NCBI GenBank assembly: GCA_021464415.1
Contig: CM038467.1
Location: 45,941,715 to 46,005,714 of the forward strand
Reading direction: 5' to 3'
Length of the DNA: 64,000 nucleotides
From: Lonicera japonica
Taxonomy: Eukaryota > Streptophyta > Magnoliopsida > Dipsacales > Caprifoliaceae
Part shown: positions 22,371 to 35,149 of the stretch, piece after piece
Layout of the letters: each line of letters begins with the position of its first letter
How positions within the stretch are numbered: position 1 is the first letter of the stretch
Translations under genes and position numbers: made by a program
The notes under the pieces: generated by a model
What the model saw: only the letters and a program-made list of their open reading frames with translations
What the model was told of the DNA's origin: nothing
Databases searched by the model: none

Positions 22371-23545
22371 CTTTTGGCAGTGGTCTTTGGGGAATGCTTT
22401 TGCTCCTTATTTTATTGAGGGTTTGTAAGGTGATTAAAAGAAGAAACAAAATTAAGCTCAAGAAAAAATTCTTTAAGCGAAATGGCGGATTGTTGTTACA
22501 AAAACAAATGTCTTCGGGTGAAAAAGAAAATGTTGAAAAAAGCAAATTGTTTACTTCAAAGGACCTTGAAAAGGCCACTGATCGATATAATAAGAATCGA
22601 ATCCTTGGTCAAGGAGGCCAAGGTATTGTATACAAAGGAATGTTGACAGATGGAAGAATTGTTGCAATTAAAATGGCCAAAAAAGTGGACGAAGGCAACC
22701 TCGAACAATTTGTTAATGAGGTTGTTCTTTTGTCATAAATTAACCATAGGAATGTAGTCAAGCTGCACGGATGTTGTTTAGAAACAGAAGTTCCTCTCTT
22801 AGTTTATGAATTCATCCCAAATGGAACTCTTTTCCAGTATATCCATGACATAAATGAAGTGTTTCCACTTTCCTGGGATGTGCGCTTGCGAATTGCTACA
22901 GAGATTGCATCAGCTCTTTCTTATCTACATTCAGCTGCTTCACTACCAATTTATCATCGTGACATTAAGTCCACAAATATACTATTGGATGAAAAATATA
23001 CAGCAAAACTGGCCGACTTCGGAACTTCAAGATCTATTGCTATTGATCAAACTCACTTAACCACACGAGTATTAGGAACTTTTGGGTACTTCGACCCAGA
23101 GTACTTCCAGTCAAGCCAATTTACCGAGAAAAGTGATGTTTATAGTTTTGGAGTAGTTCTTGTTGAACTCTTAACAAGTGAACAACCAATTTCATCCACT
23201 AGATCCGAAGAATTGCGAAGTTTAATAACATATTTTATGGTTGCATTGAAGGAGAGGCGTTTGTTTGATATTCTTAATGCCCAAGTTCGGAAAGATGGTG
23301 GTAAAAAAGAGATCACAAGGGTAACTAACCTTGCCAAACGGTGCTTGAATATGAGTGGGAGAAAAAGACCAACAATGAGAGAAGTTACAATGGAGTTGGA
23401 AGGGATTAGAATGCCAAATGGACCGCCTACCATTAATGAGCTTAATGAAGAGTATGAATTCGACATTACTGATCTGACTATGCCTTTTGAGACTACATCA
23501 ACTTCAAGAGCTTGTTCAAATGTCCATCCTCTCCTAATTGAATAA
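22371..23545 (+). pseudogene. Wall-associated kinase, kinase exon with in-frame stop
   Basis: The exon follows a TTACAG acceptor. It encodes a membrane helix ([16 protein letters not shown]), a basic stop-transfer segment, then a Ser/Thr kinase: glycine loop GQGGQG, VAIK lysine, HRDIKSTN catalytic loop (HRD at 22955-22963), [15 protein letters not shown] activation segment, KRPTMREV, and a WAK-type tail ending at TAA 23543-23545. An in-frame TAA at 22736-22738, between the alpha-C helix and INHRNVVKL, breaks it; all other kinase motifs are intact. Together with the missing first exon this makes it a pseudogene, probably recent. Intact relatives sense cell-wall pectin. Confidence 0.92.
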
Positions 23546-24840
23546 TCTATATAAACTAGTTTCCAACCCACACGATGCGTGGGTGTTTTATATACATGCT
23601 TTTTGTATTTTTTCCGTTAAAACTATTAAGTAGAATATGATTTTTTGCATAAAAAGACATTGTATTTGATTGCTTAAGTTGTCTTTAGAAAATAAAATAA
23701 CCACGTTTATGTTAACTTTAAACTATTACAAAAGTTATATACATGCATATATGTATAATTGTCTCAGCGTGATTTCTCATATAAGATGTCAAACTTTGTA
23801 ATTACATCATCAAAAAGCCTGTTTATTCAAATGGCCCTGCAATTTTGAATACAAAATGAGTCGTCAAAATTTCAAGACAGAAGTGTCCAAAATATGTCAA
23901 TTAAATAATCTATCTCATAGACAAAGAAATTAAATAATGCAAGTTAAACATGCTGAGTGGGTCAAAAAGGGAGGGGGGGGCATTAAACCTATATAGCAAG
24001 TTAGCAACAAATGAAACCTAGATGTCAAAAGGAAAATAGTCACCAATATGGGTTATATACATTGACAAAGTCCACCCCTAGAAACTTATGAGCTCTCTGC
24101 AAATATAAGAGATATCAGATTATGGAAAGGATAAAGTTTGCAAAGAAATAATGAAGGGTTATTGCTTATACGTTTCAGTTTTCTAAATGGATGGAAATAA
24201 AGTAAATCGACTATTTAATTTTTACTAACATGTGACAATGAGCACCTCATACTACATAAACCCACTAAGAAATCAACTTTAAATCACAAAGAATAATAAT
24301 AGCATTATATGTGATCTTACCATATGAAGAAAGTCAATAACTAAAGCAATGAATACGTGTTCAAGTTCCTCGCCTAAGACATGATCAAGTGAAAAAACAC
24401 AATTGGACCATACAAATCTTATCAAGAATCAGATAGAAACCATAATTTCTTTAAAAAAATGCATATAAATTAGTGGCACTACATTATAGCCACTAATCCG
24501 ACGCTAGTAGCACCATGATCAAGTTCGTGAGAACACCAAAAGAGAGGAAACACTCAACCTATCCAAATTAAGTATTAGTAAATGAAGAAAATAAATAAAA
24601 ACTATGAGTATCTTTGAACAAAGTAAAACCAAGTGACCTGCAAAACAAAGTCACATATCAAGTCCATGTTTTCACTTGTTTATGCAAAGAAAAAATAAAG
24701 GAGTTAAAAATTATTAGCAATTTGCAAATTACCTGTTCTTTGTGGCATTTAATCAAACAGTTCATCTCCCTAAGCCAAATCCAAAGAAGAATATAGTACA
24801 TATAATTTGGCAATAGTAATTGTTATTTATTACATAGCAT
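23546..24840. other. Gene-free flank of the kinase
   Basis: No supported gene. A short imperfect hairpin (CCCACACGATGCGTGGG, 23567-23583) follows the kinase stop; similar hairpins are scattered in plant genomes. A G run lies at 23972-23979. Confidence 0.5.
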
Positions 24841-26036
24841 CAAATGTCTCAATGCTATTTTCTCACAAATCCTTTAACTCATCAATCAGTAGTTACAAAT
24901 AAACATCGATGTCATTTCCGGGGGCATTTGGCCTAGGTATAAGTATGGACATAATCAAAAAGGGATCTTTCATACATTTCTAAGGAGGCAAATTGTAAGG
25001 CCCAAGAAATACTAACCATATGCTATAAGCATTGCTCATATTCCCAAAAGGGTTGAATCTATCGCTTACCAAACCCAGTCTGACATTACTAGGATCCTGA
25101 GCAAATGACTCATGAATTTTGTCAAATTCTTCCCAAGATTTAGAGTCAACTGGGTGCCTCATAACATTCTTCTCATTAATGCGCTTTTCTTTATGCCACT
25201 TCATATCACAAGCAATGCTTTTATTTATGAATAACCTCTGTAATCTAGGCTTCAAAGGGAAGTAATGTAAGAATTTTGTAGGCATCTTCTTACTTCTTTC
25301 AAACTTCCACCTAGAGGTGTTGCACTTTGGACATGCATCCAAATCCTGCAAATCCTTCCAAAAAGTGCACAATCATAGACACAAGCTTGTATTTTCACAT
25401 AGTCAAGTCCCAAATCGTGGACAATCCTTTTAGTCTCGTAGTATGACCCAAGAAGAGTCTCACCAATTGGAAGGGCATCTTTTAATAGTTCAATTAACAT
25501 GTTAAACAACTTATCACTCCAACGATTCATTATTTTCAAATGTAGGAGTTTCACTATAAAAGACAACTTGGAGTACTTTTTACAACCTGGATAAAATTCT
25601 TGTTCTGCATTACTTAACATTCTAAGAAACAAATTTTCCTTTGTGTTAGGAATATGGGAACCTTGACTAATAGAATCTTTTACGCTTCCCCATTCATGCC
25701 CCATTTGACCAAAGGCAATATCATTTATCATTTCATGCGTACTAATATTTACATGATCTTCCTCGTTTGCGATAGTCTCACAATCATCATCACTGGAACT
25801 GTCTTCCCCATGGAATATCCATCTAACATAAGTCTTGACAACTCTGCTATGAATAGACGATCCTCTATGACTTTTTGAGTTTGATCTAAGAAGTTGTTGC
25901 AACTAATACAAGGACACGAGATCTTATTTTGTGGGTCTCTATTAACATACGCAAAGTCAAGGAATTCTTTTATACACTTTTCATAACCAGGGTCTAGTCT
26001 ATTTTTGAGTTGCATCGCGCTCCAATTCTTATCCAT
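24841..26036 (-). pseudogene. CACTA TNP2-type transposase fragment
   Basis: It starts MDKNWSAMQLKNRLDPGYEK, the transposase-associated domain of plant En/Spm elements with CPCISCNN cysteines. Then follow VRWIFHGE, LLHLKIMNRWSDK.FNMLIELLKDALP and ACPKCNTSRWK, KFLHYFPLKPRLQRLF, ending with NAPGNDIDVYL and LIDELK. This is the N-terminal part of a TNP2-like transposase. Frameshifts lie near 25845 and 25370, a TAG at 24980-24982, and further stops beyond. The catalytic half is missing to the left. It lies about 600 bp from the CACTA element at 26645 but outside its ends and pointing away, so it belongs to another, decayed CACTA copy. Confidence 0.85.
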
Positions 26037-26687
26037 GAGTTCCTACCATAAGATAACCAATTAAGTATCCAAATATAATATAATGTTTAAAGGTAAAACA
26101 AAAATTAAAGATATGTGAATAAAAACTATTTCCAGTTTAAGGTGCAACGTAACAAAAACTATAACCTTAATTAAAATGAATTGGTAATGATTTCCAATTG
26201 TTTAAAGGTTATTACACATTTAATAGAGTTTTGTTTTTTAGTACTGTGATGCAAGATTTTACACAAAAAAAATAAAATTAAAAATAGTGCTAATGATTTT
26301 TTTTTTTTGTTTATTTGATTTTGGAAACAATGGTATAACAGGAGCATATTTATGAAGTAGTATGCCATCCAACCAAGAAGATATGTAGTGGTATTTATTA
26401 ATTCTTTAACTAGCACTATACTGAAAAAGCACATTCAGTTACTCATTTATTTCTAGGCCATTTTAAGTCATTCACTCAAGATAGTCCTGGCACTCTGTAC
26501 ATCCACCTTTAGCTACGCTCAATTGTTACATTTATTTACTTATGTTAATTTACACACAAATATGACATATATATATATATATATTCCATTATCCATGTCA
26601 TCAAATTCACTCAGGTTCGGGACAGATTGTAATGTAAATGTATACACTACACCAAATTGGGCAAATTGTCACTATAATGTGCAGAGG

Positions 26688-26865
26688 TTTTGTCACGATT
26701 TTGGACCGTCACACGTATTTGTATCGGTTTTAGATCGAAACAAGTGAATAATGGTACTGCTTGTTAACATGTAACATTTAATTAATAACATTGTCACGGT
26801 TTTCGACCGTTACAATGTTAGCAATACAGGTGTAACGGGAATAGGCCGAGACAAGTTGTAAATTT
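26688..26865. repeat. CACTA left subterminal repeats
   Basis: About four diverged half or whole copies of TGTCACGGTTTT with the inverted partner ACCGTGACA, as at the right end. Such repeats are transposase-binding sites in En/Spm elements; that role is inferred here. Confidence 0.75.
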
Positions 26866-29800
26866 GAGCACCAAAATACGAGCGGGATAAAAATTTCAGA
26901 ATCCCTCTCTTAATTTTCGTTCTCCCTCTTTCTAATTTTCACTTTCCCCTCTCTCCCTCTTTCTAATTTTGACGATCTCTTTCTCTTCCCCTTTCTATTT
27001 TTCCACTTTCCCATTTGTCCCCCTTTCTCGAGCCCCCAAATCTCAACCCTCACTCATCCCTTTTGCTCCTCTCATCTCCTCGCACCTCGTCCCCTCCAAA
27101 TATCCACCCACGCTCAGCCCTAGCCTCTCCACGAAATCTCAAACCCACCCTCAGCTAGCCTTAGCCTGCCCACTAGCTCAAATCTCAAATCTCAAACCCA
27201 CGTCAATTTGTTCCTCTCAAGTTCTCAATAGCTTTCAAGTTCGCTATTTTGTATATTCGACGTTGAATTCAAGGTATGTTTCTGAGTTTGAATTTTATAT
27301 TCTGATATTTGATTTTTTGGTCAAAATATTAGGGTTTCAATTAGTGAAGTTAATCTTGCTTATATGTGTGTGAATCAGTGTATGTAGATTAAATATTTGA
27401 GGATAAAACCTAATTTTGGATCTTACCTATTTTTCCAAGTATTTGGTAAGTTGCAGGTTCTTTTAGATGCCTCCGTTGCCCTTACTCCATGCTAATACGA
27501 CTTTCTTTCCAGATCTGAGTGCTCAAGTTGTTAGTGAAATGCTCATATATATATATATATTATTAGTGCAATTCCTTTCTTTAGATTTGACTGTATTATT
27601 CTACTGCTGCCTTGTACATGTATCCGTGTTTAATTTTGGAAGTGAGTTTTATGGGATATTGTTATTTACTCTAGGAGTGGAGTGCTGTAAGTTTCTTTTA
27701 ATGTTGGAGTCAACTTTATGTTGGCTATCACAAAACACAAGGAAAAATGAAGAAAATCAGTATTTATTATATTTAGTGGCCAGCAGCGAAGAGATGCCAT
27801 ACAAAACTTGTGAGTTGGAAGAAATTAATTTAGAATGTTCCATTTATAAAATAGAATATATATGGTGCTGTATTTATCATTCCTTTTTGTGACCTTTTAC
27901 TATTACATCTTTGTATTCCTTTTAAAATATTATGACATGGAAATATGTGCTTGAGATGGTGTTGATTTGTTTTATTGGTTGTCAGGCCCCACGTGACTAT
28001 AGCAATTGCAGTGATGTTGTGCCATTGATTTTATATTCAGTCCTTTTATAATGTTTTCTTATTGTGACCATCTTATACTGCACAAAATGCCTTGGCCTAA
28101 TTTTAATTACCTTAAGGCCTTTTTCTTTTAGGGAATTAATTGTGATTACTAAGGAGTAAATCCAAGAAACTGGCAAGTAATCCCTGTCTTATTCATAGGG
28201 ATGAAGGAAGAATTTTTAGTTTAATTACTGCTAAAAAACAGTAAGCCGTGTGGCTTAGTTTTGGCCAACTAATTAACTGATTTTGTACTTAGTGATGTGA
28301 TTAACATAACATAAAGTACTAATCAAATTGTACACTGCTTTATTTTTTTGATGTTTAATTAATAATTTAAAGTCACATACTCAAATTGTACACTACTTTT
28401 TTGTGCATATATATCAAGGAAGTTTCACCAACAAAAAGAATTGGTTTACCTGCTTTAGTTGGTCGGGTTTCCCATTAATGACTTCTTTCCAACAAAAAGT
28501 GTACACTGCTTTGTGAAATTGACTGAGCTCCAGGGACTTCAGGAATTGGAGTCCTTAACATGATTGCGCATTGTTGGATGCGAGTCACTTAAAAATCTAC
28601 CATGTTTCCCAAACACAGATATGATGTGACTCAGAAGACGAATGTATATTTTAACTCTATGTTACAATTTAATTTTTTTCTATTTACATGAGGGATCTTC
28701 CATGATCGATTTCTTATTTATCTTACGTTTCTTATATTCCCAGAAGAATTATTAGATTACATATCGAGTGACAGATCGGATATGAGCTAGGAACATGGTA
28801 AGCCTCTCTAATGTCTTGTTTGAACAACTTGTTTATTCATATACTTTTTCGTGGCCATTAAACAAGAATTTCACATAAGCTTTCTAGTTAGTTCCAGATA
28901 TCATATGTCAAATGAAGAAACAAAGACATCTGAGTGAATTTGATTTACATATGTTGCATGCTTTAAAATGTATATGTAATTGTTACTTCAATTTCTAAAA
29001 TAACTTCTGCCGTCTCCTACATCAATTTTATGCTATTTCGATAGCTACTTTTTCTTCAATGTAATAATTGATTTTTCTTAATTTCTCCATATCAAAGTGG
29101 TTTCATCCAAGGCAGACAAATATCTCACAGGATCTATGGAGGAAACTCAATGTAAACATCTCATAAATTGGGTTAAGAAGCCCTGCACACTTCAACTGAC
29201 CTTTTTCTTATGGTAGTATTAAAGAGATTCTGGTTTTATTCTTCAATTTAAGATCTTTGTCCCTTAATTCTCTCCATTGTAAAAATGCATATTTCCTTTT
29301 TCACTTGACAGGTTCCTCGGGAAAATGCGGGTTGAGCACTTCATTCACATAGGCCAATTACAAAATTTTGTAAAATCTCCAAGGTAAACAACTAGAAGAA
29401 ATTTTTCCTTCAACAAAAAGCATCTTTGATTTGTTGCTTCACGGAAATAGTTTATCGTGGAACAACAAAAGTTTTCAATGATAAATTCATTTACAAAATA
29501 ATGGAAATGAAATTTGATATGTAGGTTGGACATCCTATATGGTTCTGATTGAAGTTTTTCTCTGAACCTGAAGGCTAATATTCCTTACTGTTACTTTATG
29601 GGATGTCCAGGTTAGCCTATTAAAAATTTCTCTGCATTTTTTATTTAGTTTCACCTTAACAGCAATGTTATTTGAATCATAATGTCAAAGTCTCATTCTG
29701 TTTACGTTGGTTTCATTAATACAAGTGTTTTTTGGTACCTGCAAAATTTGTTCCAATTCAATACTTTTTCTCAAGAGTTTGGATTTGGGGTGTTGCTGGA

Positions 29801-31097
29801 AAAAAGGATTGTTATAGGATTTGGCAGAATGTAAAGATAGGGAGGAGGTTGCTGTTCAATCAATAAAGAAAACCAAGTTTAGCACCCCTCCACAACACCC
29901 CTCCACAGAATGTGAAGATGTATGTTAGCATTTCTATTCAGTTTTTTTTTTTTATTTGCAAATTAAGACCTTTTTCGTTCTTGATCAAAATTAATTCAAC
30001 TTAATTTTTAATTGTCATTCCTTTCTCTTATTTTTTCTTGAATGGATTATAAATTGAATTAATTCAACTTCATTTTTTTAACCAGAAAAGTTAATTGGCC
30101 TAGACATAATCCCTCTGCAGAGCATGCATGGGTCATAGGAATGTTGTGAGTCTCTCAATTGTCTTGTTTTTTTCTTTTGGTTTCTTTTGTTTCAGTACTT
30201 TCACATGTTTATTAGATATGTTAAAACTAAAAAAATTATTGCTCAATTAAGCACATAAGCTACCTCTACGTTTAGATTTCATACATAAAGACAAAGGACC
30301 CAATTGAATGACACTGCATATGTTCTGGATTCTAAACTATTTACTTTTATTTTTATTGGTTTTAATCACATCTGTATTTTATATACATTTATATGTCCTT
30401 CTTTGTGTTTGTTTGTTGTGTATGGAGACTAGAAGTCCAACTTTTGGTGTTACAATAAATCCAACTTTGTATATGAATAATCTTGGTTATATCGAATATA
30501 GTCTTGTTTTATTTTATAATTTTCATTTTAATTATGTTTTCAACCTAACAGGAGCAAGATTATAAGAGGAGGATCCTTTCATCTTGTTGTTTAAAATCTA
30601 TAATATTGCTTCATGAGCAATGGCTATATTGCAAATTAGCAAATATGTTATTTACTTGTAAGACTGCAGTTTGAACTTCTTTCTTGCATAATACTGAGAT
30701 CAGATCTTTTCAATGCAGATGGAATCTTGAACCATAATTTGTGTGATATATTTGGAAGGATCTCAATATTCGGAACTTTTTCTTGTTTACATTTTGTTTT
30801 ATTACCTATAGTGCACTTGAGTTCAAATGACTAAGTATAATGTATAGCATTCTCCTAGAATGAATCTATGATGATCCATATATATATACACATCATTTAT
30901 GCTTTGAAGTTTGAATATATATAGTACATATATTTTATCTTAGTTGTTGGAATTGTAATTGCAATGAGAATTTGGTTTATGTGATTATAATTGCAATAAA
31001 AAATTAATTTGGGATTGTAATTATGTTGCAGGTTTAATTTAGAATTTTCTTTTGGGAAATTCTGTTCTGACAATTATTTTTTTAATTTTTTACTTAA

Positions 31098-31480
31098 ACT
31101 TGTCACGGTCCAAAACAGTGACAATATCTATCATAAGAGTGAAATCTTGGCTCGGATGAGAGTGCATAGGTCTCATCCTGTCACGGTTTTAAACCGTGAC
31201 AATTAAGAGGGGAAAAGGCTCATACTGTGTCGGTTGTAAACCGTGACAATCATCCAAGCTAATGTCGGTTTTAAACCGGGACAAATATTTACTTTGTGTC
31301 GGTTTGAAACGGTGACATATTGACCTATTACCGTGCACCAGATCCCCTTAGAGAACCGTGACAATTGGTTGTTGTAACGGTTTTTAGCCGACATAATTTT
31401 TTTTGTCACCGCGCTAATTGTCATGGTTTTTATCCGTGACAAGGAAGGTTTGTCACGGTTTTAAACCGTGACAATTCGGG
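31098..31480. repeat. CACTA right subterminal palindrome array
   Basis: About nine copies of a palindrome made of TGTCACGGTTTT and AAACCGTGACA in 380 bp, some perfect (for example near 31177-31202 and 31450-31474). The spacing is irregular, 20-60 bp. These are probably transposase-binding sites, and each could form a hairpin. Confidence 0.85.
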
Positions 31481-31498
31481 TATTTTGGTGTAGTGATA

Positions 31499-32923
31499 TC
31501 TACTTACCACAAGTAGTATGGCAAGCCATAGAAGTTTAATACTTTAGAATCTTCAAAATTGAAAAATAAAAACAAAAAACAAGATATTTAGTTGAAAAAG
31601 AAAGTTCAAAAATTCTTAAGTAAAATATGAATGAGTGACAATGCCAATGGAGGGACTGAATAATTATCCATTTCTTTAGGATTTATTGGTGACTTAACGA
31701 TTTTGAATGTAAATAGTTATTCTTGTGTCATATTGTTTCTATATTTTTTTAAAAAATAATTGAGATATGGATTTTTTCTTTTTATTCATTTGAGATATGG
31801 ATTTATTACCCCCACATTGAGATTAAGATTGATTTAATTTGAAGAATTTAAAAGGAGTTTGATGGAAGTTTAATTAACATCAAGAAAATCATGTAGCTTT
31901 TGATTGTAAACGTGGACAATTTAATCTAAAGAACATCTAGCTGGCAATCATTCTTTAAGTTTTCTTGGAATTTTTTTTGGCTTTTTACTGATGTCAGTTT
32001 TGCGTTTTTCCATCCTTATTATTTGTTTGTTCTGGTAATCTTCCTTTCTTAATTAGGTACAACCACTTTTTGGGCACTAGATTTATGCTTAATTTACGTT
32101 TGGTGTTTGTTATATAGCTGCTGGAAATAGCTTTTCATGTTGAGATCTAATTTATATCTTAATTCTGTTAGTTTTCATTCGAAGAATTCAATTCTATATC
32201 TCATTGGACTTGTTTGTTCTATATCATGGTCTCACAATCTTTGGAGGCATAAGTGTGTTTAAAGTGTCCGCCTTGAGCTACATCTCTATGTCACTGTGTA
32301 TGGTACATTGGCTCATCAGAAATTTTCTTAAAATATGGTGTAACTTGTGCATTATATAACCATTCGACTCTTTCTTCTCCTCCCTGACTGACTACAACAT
32401 AGAACGTAATCTTATCAACCAGATTACACTTATGTCCACAAGCCTATATGCAGATAAAAGTAGTGAATTATTTGTCTATCTATTCATAACCGCTATATAC
32501 GACTGAGAAATATCCTATTTTTCTTCTCCACATATCCCCTTCATGCTTAAATTTTTATTAATTTCACCTACTCTTTACCTTATATGGTGCATATACATAG
32601 AAAACCACATTGGGCACACCTCTCCTAAATTGTTATAAACAAGAAATTAGGTGGCGGCAGTTCTTGTATTTTAACACTATAACATGAGATAGCAGAATAA
32701 ATATACATAGTATAAAAGTAACAAAGTCCCAATTTTGGGCACTTACCCCACCAAAGTGCCATCTAGATCCGCCTACATTATCAAATAATAATATGTAGTA
32801 TATAGTTTATGATATAATTTTGTTGGTCCATCTAATGTATCCTACATTATAGAAACTCTGTAATTCCTCTAATTCTTTTTTTTGCTCTCTACCAATGTAT
32901 TGGTGCGTATGCCCAAACCCAAA
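31499..32923. other. Gene-free A+T-rich DNA
   Basis: No coding region, RNA gene or repeat could be supported here. Confidence 0.5.
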
Positions 32924-34717
32924 TGATAAACGCTTAATATTGTCATTCATTTGCTCATTTTCGGAATTGTTTGATGCGTTTATTTCTCTAAAACTATTCG
33001 GTTTGCCAACTTATTTCGCGATTAGTCGCGTAGCAATTTTGTATTTAACAATGCTTGGAAAGGCATATTTTTGTGTTTATTTTGGTGTCTTTAGATTTCA
33101 AGAAATATTGTATTTAATACTATATTGAAATTTTCCATGGACAAAAAGAATTCAAGATAGTGGAATTTTCCATGGACATAAAGAATTCAAGAAAGTGGAA
33201 GTCTCCATGTGAGCAAAGAGCATCCAAGAAAGAAAGTCTCCATGTCCATGTGATTAAAGGAAGAAAGTGGAATTGTCCATGTGAGAAAAGAGCATCCAAG
33301 ATAGTGGAATTCTCCACCAAAAATAAACAATAAAAATAAAAAAATAAAAATAAAAATAAAAAGCATTGTTTATTATTTTAGCATCCAACACAACTCTCCT
33401 ATTTATAGTCTTCATTGTTGTGTTGGAGAGAACACTTTTATTTCTTCTCATTTCTCAATTTATAGAGAGTTTGTAATAGTTATTTTTCTAGAGAGAGAAA
33501 TGGAGTTCACTTTGATAATTCTTGTCTCTACATTTATTATGGAGTAAATTTCTTTGCTAAGGCTAAAAGATGAAGTTTGCAATGCATTAATTATGTAAGT
33601 TCAATTCTCATTCCATTGTTAGTATTGTTAAACACTTTTTGAATCCTTCATCTTCTCCATTTTTTCAACCATTCATAAGCTAGTAAGATAATTTTCATAT
33701 GATGATTTGACTTTGTATGCCTTGTATGCATAGATCTTAAGCATTAATGAGGAGATGATACACTTGTGTATTTCTTACTAGCCTCTGTCCATTCTTTCTT
33801 TGAATGAGATACTTTTCATTGCCAAGCATGATTAGTCTTTGATATTCATAGAAACACCATAAATTTGAGATTTTAATCTTTAAATACTTTAATGATACGT
33901 TGAGTGCTTTCTACACTTTATGTGATTTTTAGACTCATCATTTTCTTAGTTAAAGTATTGCCAAAGAGGATCTTTTAAATTTATGTCATAAACAACTTCA
34001 TTAATCATTTTAAGGATTCAATTTGTATTTATCAAATAAGTCTATATAGGACGGTTTGACCTCCACCTAGACCTCCCAATCTTAGACAAATGAAATGTTA
34101 TGATTTATCGAGCTAAACTCTTTGTAGTTGGCCATTTTCATAATCAAGTCATTTGCCTAGGGGAAACTAACAATGAGTTCTTAAATTCCTAATTTAAATT
34201 TATGCCTTTTCTTTTTGTGTATTTTAAGTTTGAATCTTGGTTGATATTATGTGGGAATGGGCTGCACTTGCTTCACACCCTTTGTCACAAGATAAAAATG
34301 AGAGATACACTTGTGTTGATATTTGCTTATATCCTTTCTTTATATGGCATTTATATGGGAATGGGTTGCTTTTGCTCCACACCCTTTTGCTTAGAATTGG
34401 GTAAAATATTCAACACTTAGGAATTGCATTGAGAACTTTGAATGAGATTGATTTTACTTAACTTTGCGAAACAAATGAATTCTATAATGCTTTAGACTTT
34501 TCTCATCTATTTATTAAATTATTTTAATTTTTATTGCATGACTTTAAAATCAATCATTAAAATCAACCAATTAAATTCTCTGAACAAAGCCTTGGACTCG
34601 TAATCACCACATCGTCTTTCTGACTATCCTTGTGGTTCGACACTTGGAGTTACCAAGTATTATAACTTGACAACCTGCACTTGGGTACCTAAGCACGGAA
34701 GTATTTTCGGCGCGTCA
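32924..34717 (+). mobile_element. Athila-like solo LTR
   Basis: A complete 1,794-bp LTR of the same family as 8592-10370, running TGATAAACGC to GGCGCGTCA. It is flanked by the identical 5-bp duplication CCAAA (32919-32923 and 34718-34722). No internal region, primer site or polypurine tract adjoins it, so it is a solo LTR left by recombination between the two LTRs of an inserted element. Confidence 0.95.
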
Positions 34718-35149
34718 CCAAAACAGAGTAACACTCCATGTTTGGAAATAAACAATCCTCATTAACGTTACAAAATTAATATCCTCGATTAAACTTATGC
34801 TTTGAAAATAGGATCTTCCATTATTGTGAAATTTGTGCTAGTATCTTACCTGTTCAAGGAAGATCAATAATCCCAATTCAATTGAACACTAAAAAAAAAG
34901 AAAAAGAAATGACAAACAGAAGACTACTCAAAATCTTCACAGCTCTAATCAAACATAATATCATATATAAGCAATTAACCACAACACCATTTATCTTATA
35001 GATATATATGTAACAAAGAATGTATTTGTACTAAATTACCTTAGAGAGAGCAGAGACAGCAAGAGGTGATGATATGTTCACTGTACTGGTGCGACAGAAA
35101 TGTTCATTAATTTTATTTTTTTAGGTACGAGTATAGAATGAGGGTGCAA
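34718..35149. other. Spacer between inverted LTRs
   Basis: 432 bp of A+T-rich DNA without a gene, between two LTR copies of opposite orientation. Confidence 0.6.

Larger units (their letters stand above)
26645..31495. mobile_element. Non-autonomous CACTA element
   Basis: A 4,851-bp element. The left end is CACTACACCAAATTGGGC; the right end, inverted, CACTACACCAAAATACCC. Both are followed by AATTGTCAC. The 3-bp target duplication ATA lies at 26642-26644 and 31496-31498. Both flanks inside carry palindromic subterminal repeats. No transposase is seen between them. The interior starts with a pyrimidine-rich block (26900-27250) and a possible splice donor (CAAGGTATG near 27270), followed by A+T-rich sequence. 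It may contain shuffled cellular gene pieces, but none could be named. Confidence 0.92.

Noticed and set aside
23567..23583. Hairpin as a Helitron 3' end
   Set aside because: No CTRR terminus follows and no Helitron 5' end or Rep/helicase sequence is nearby.
24477..26388. CACTA termini around the TNP2 fragment
   Set aside because: CACTAC and the inverse GTAGTG are present, but the 3-bp flanks do not match and the inverted similarity is too short; kept only as a hint.
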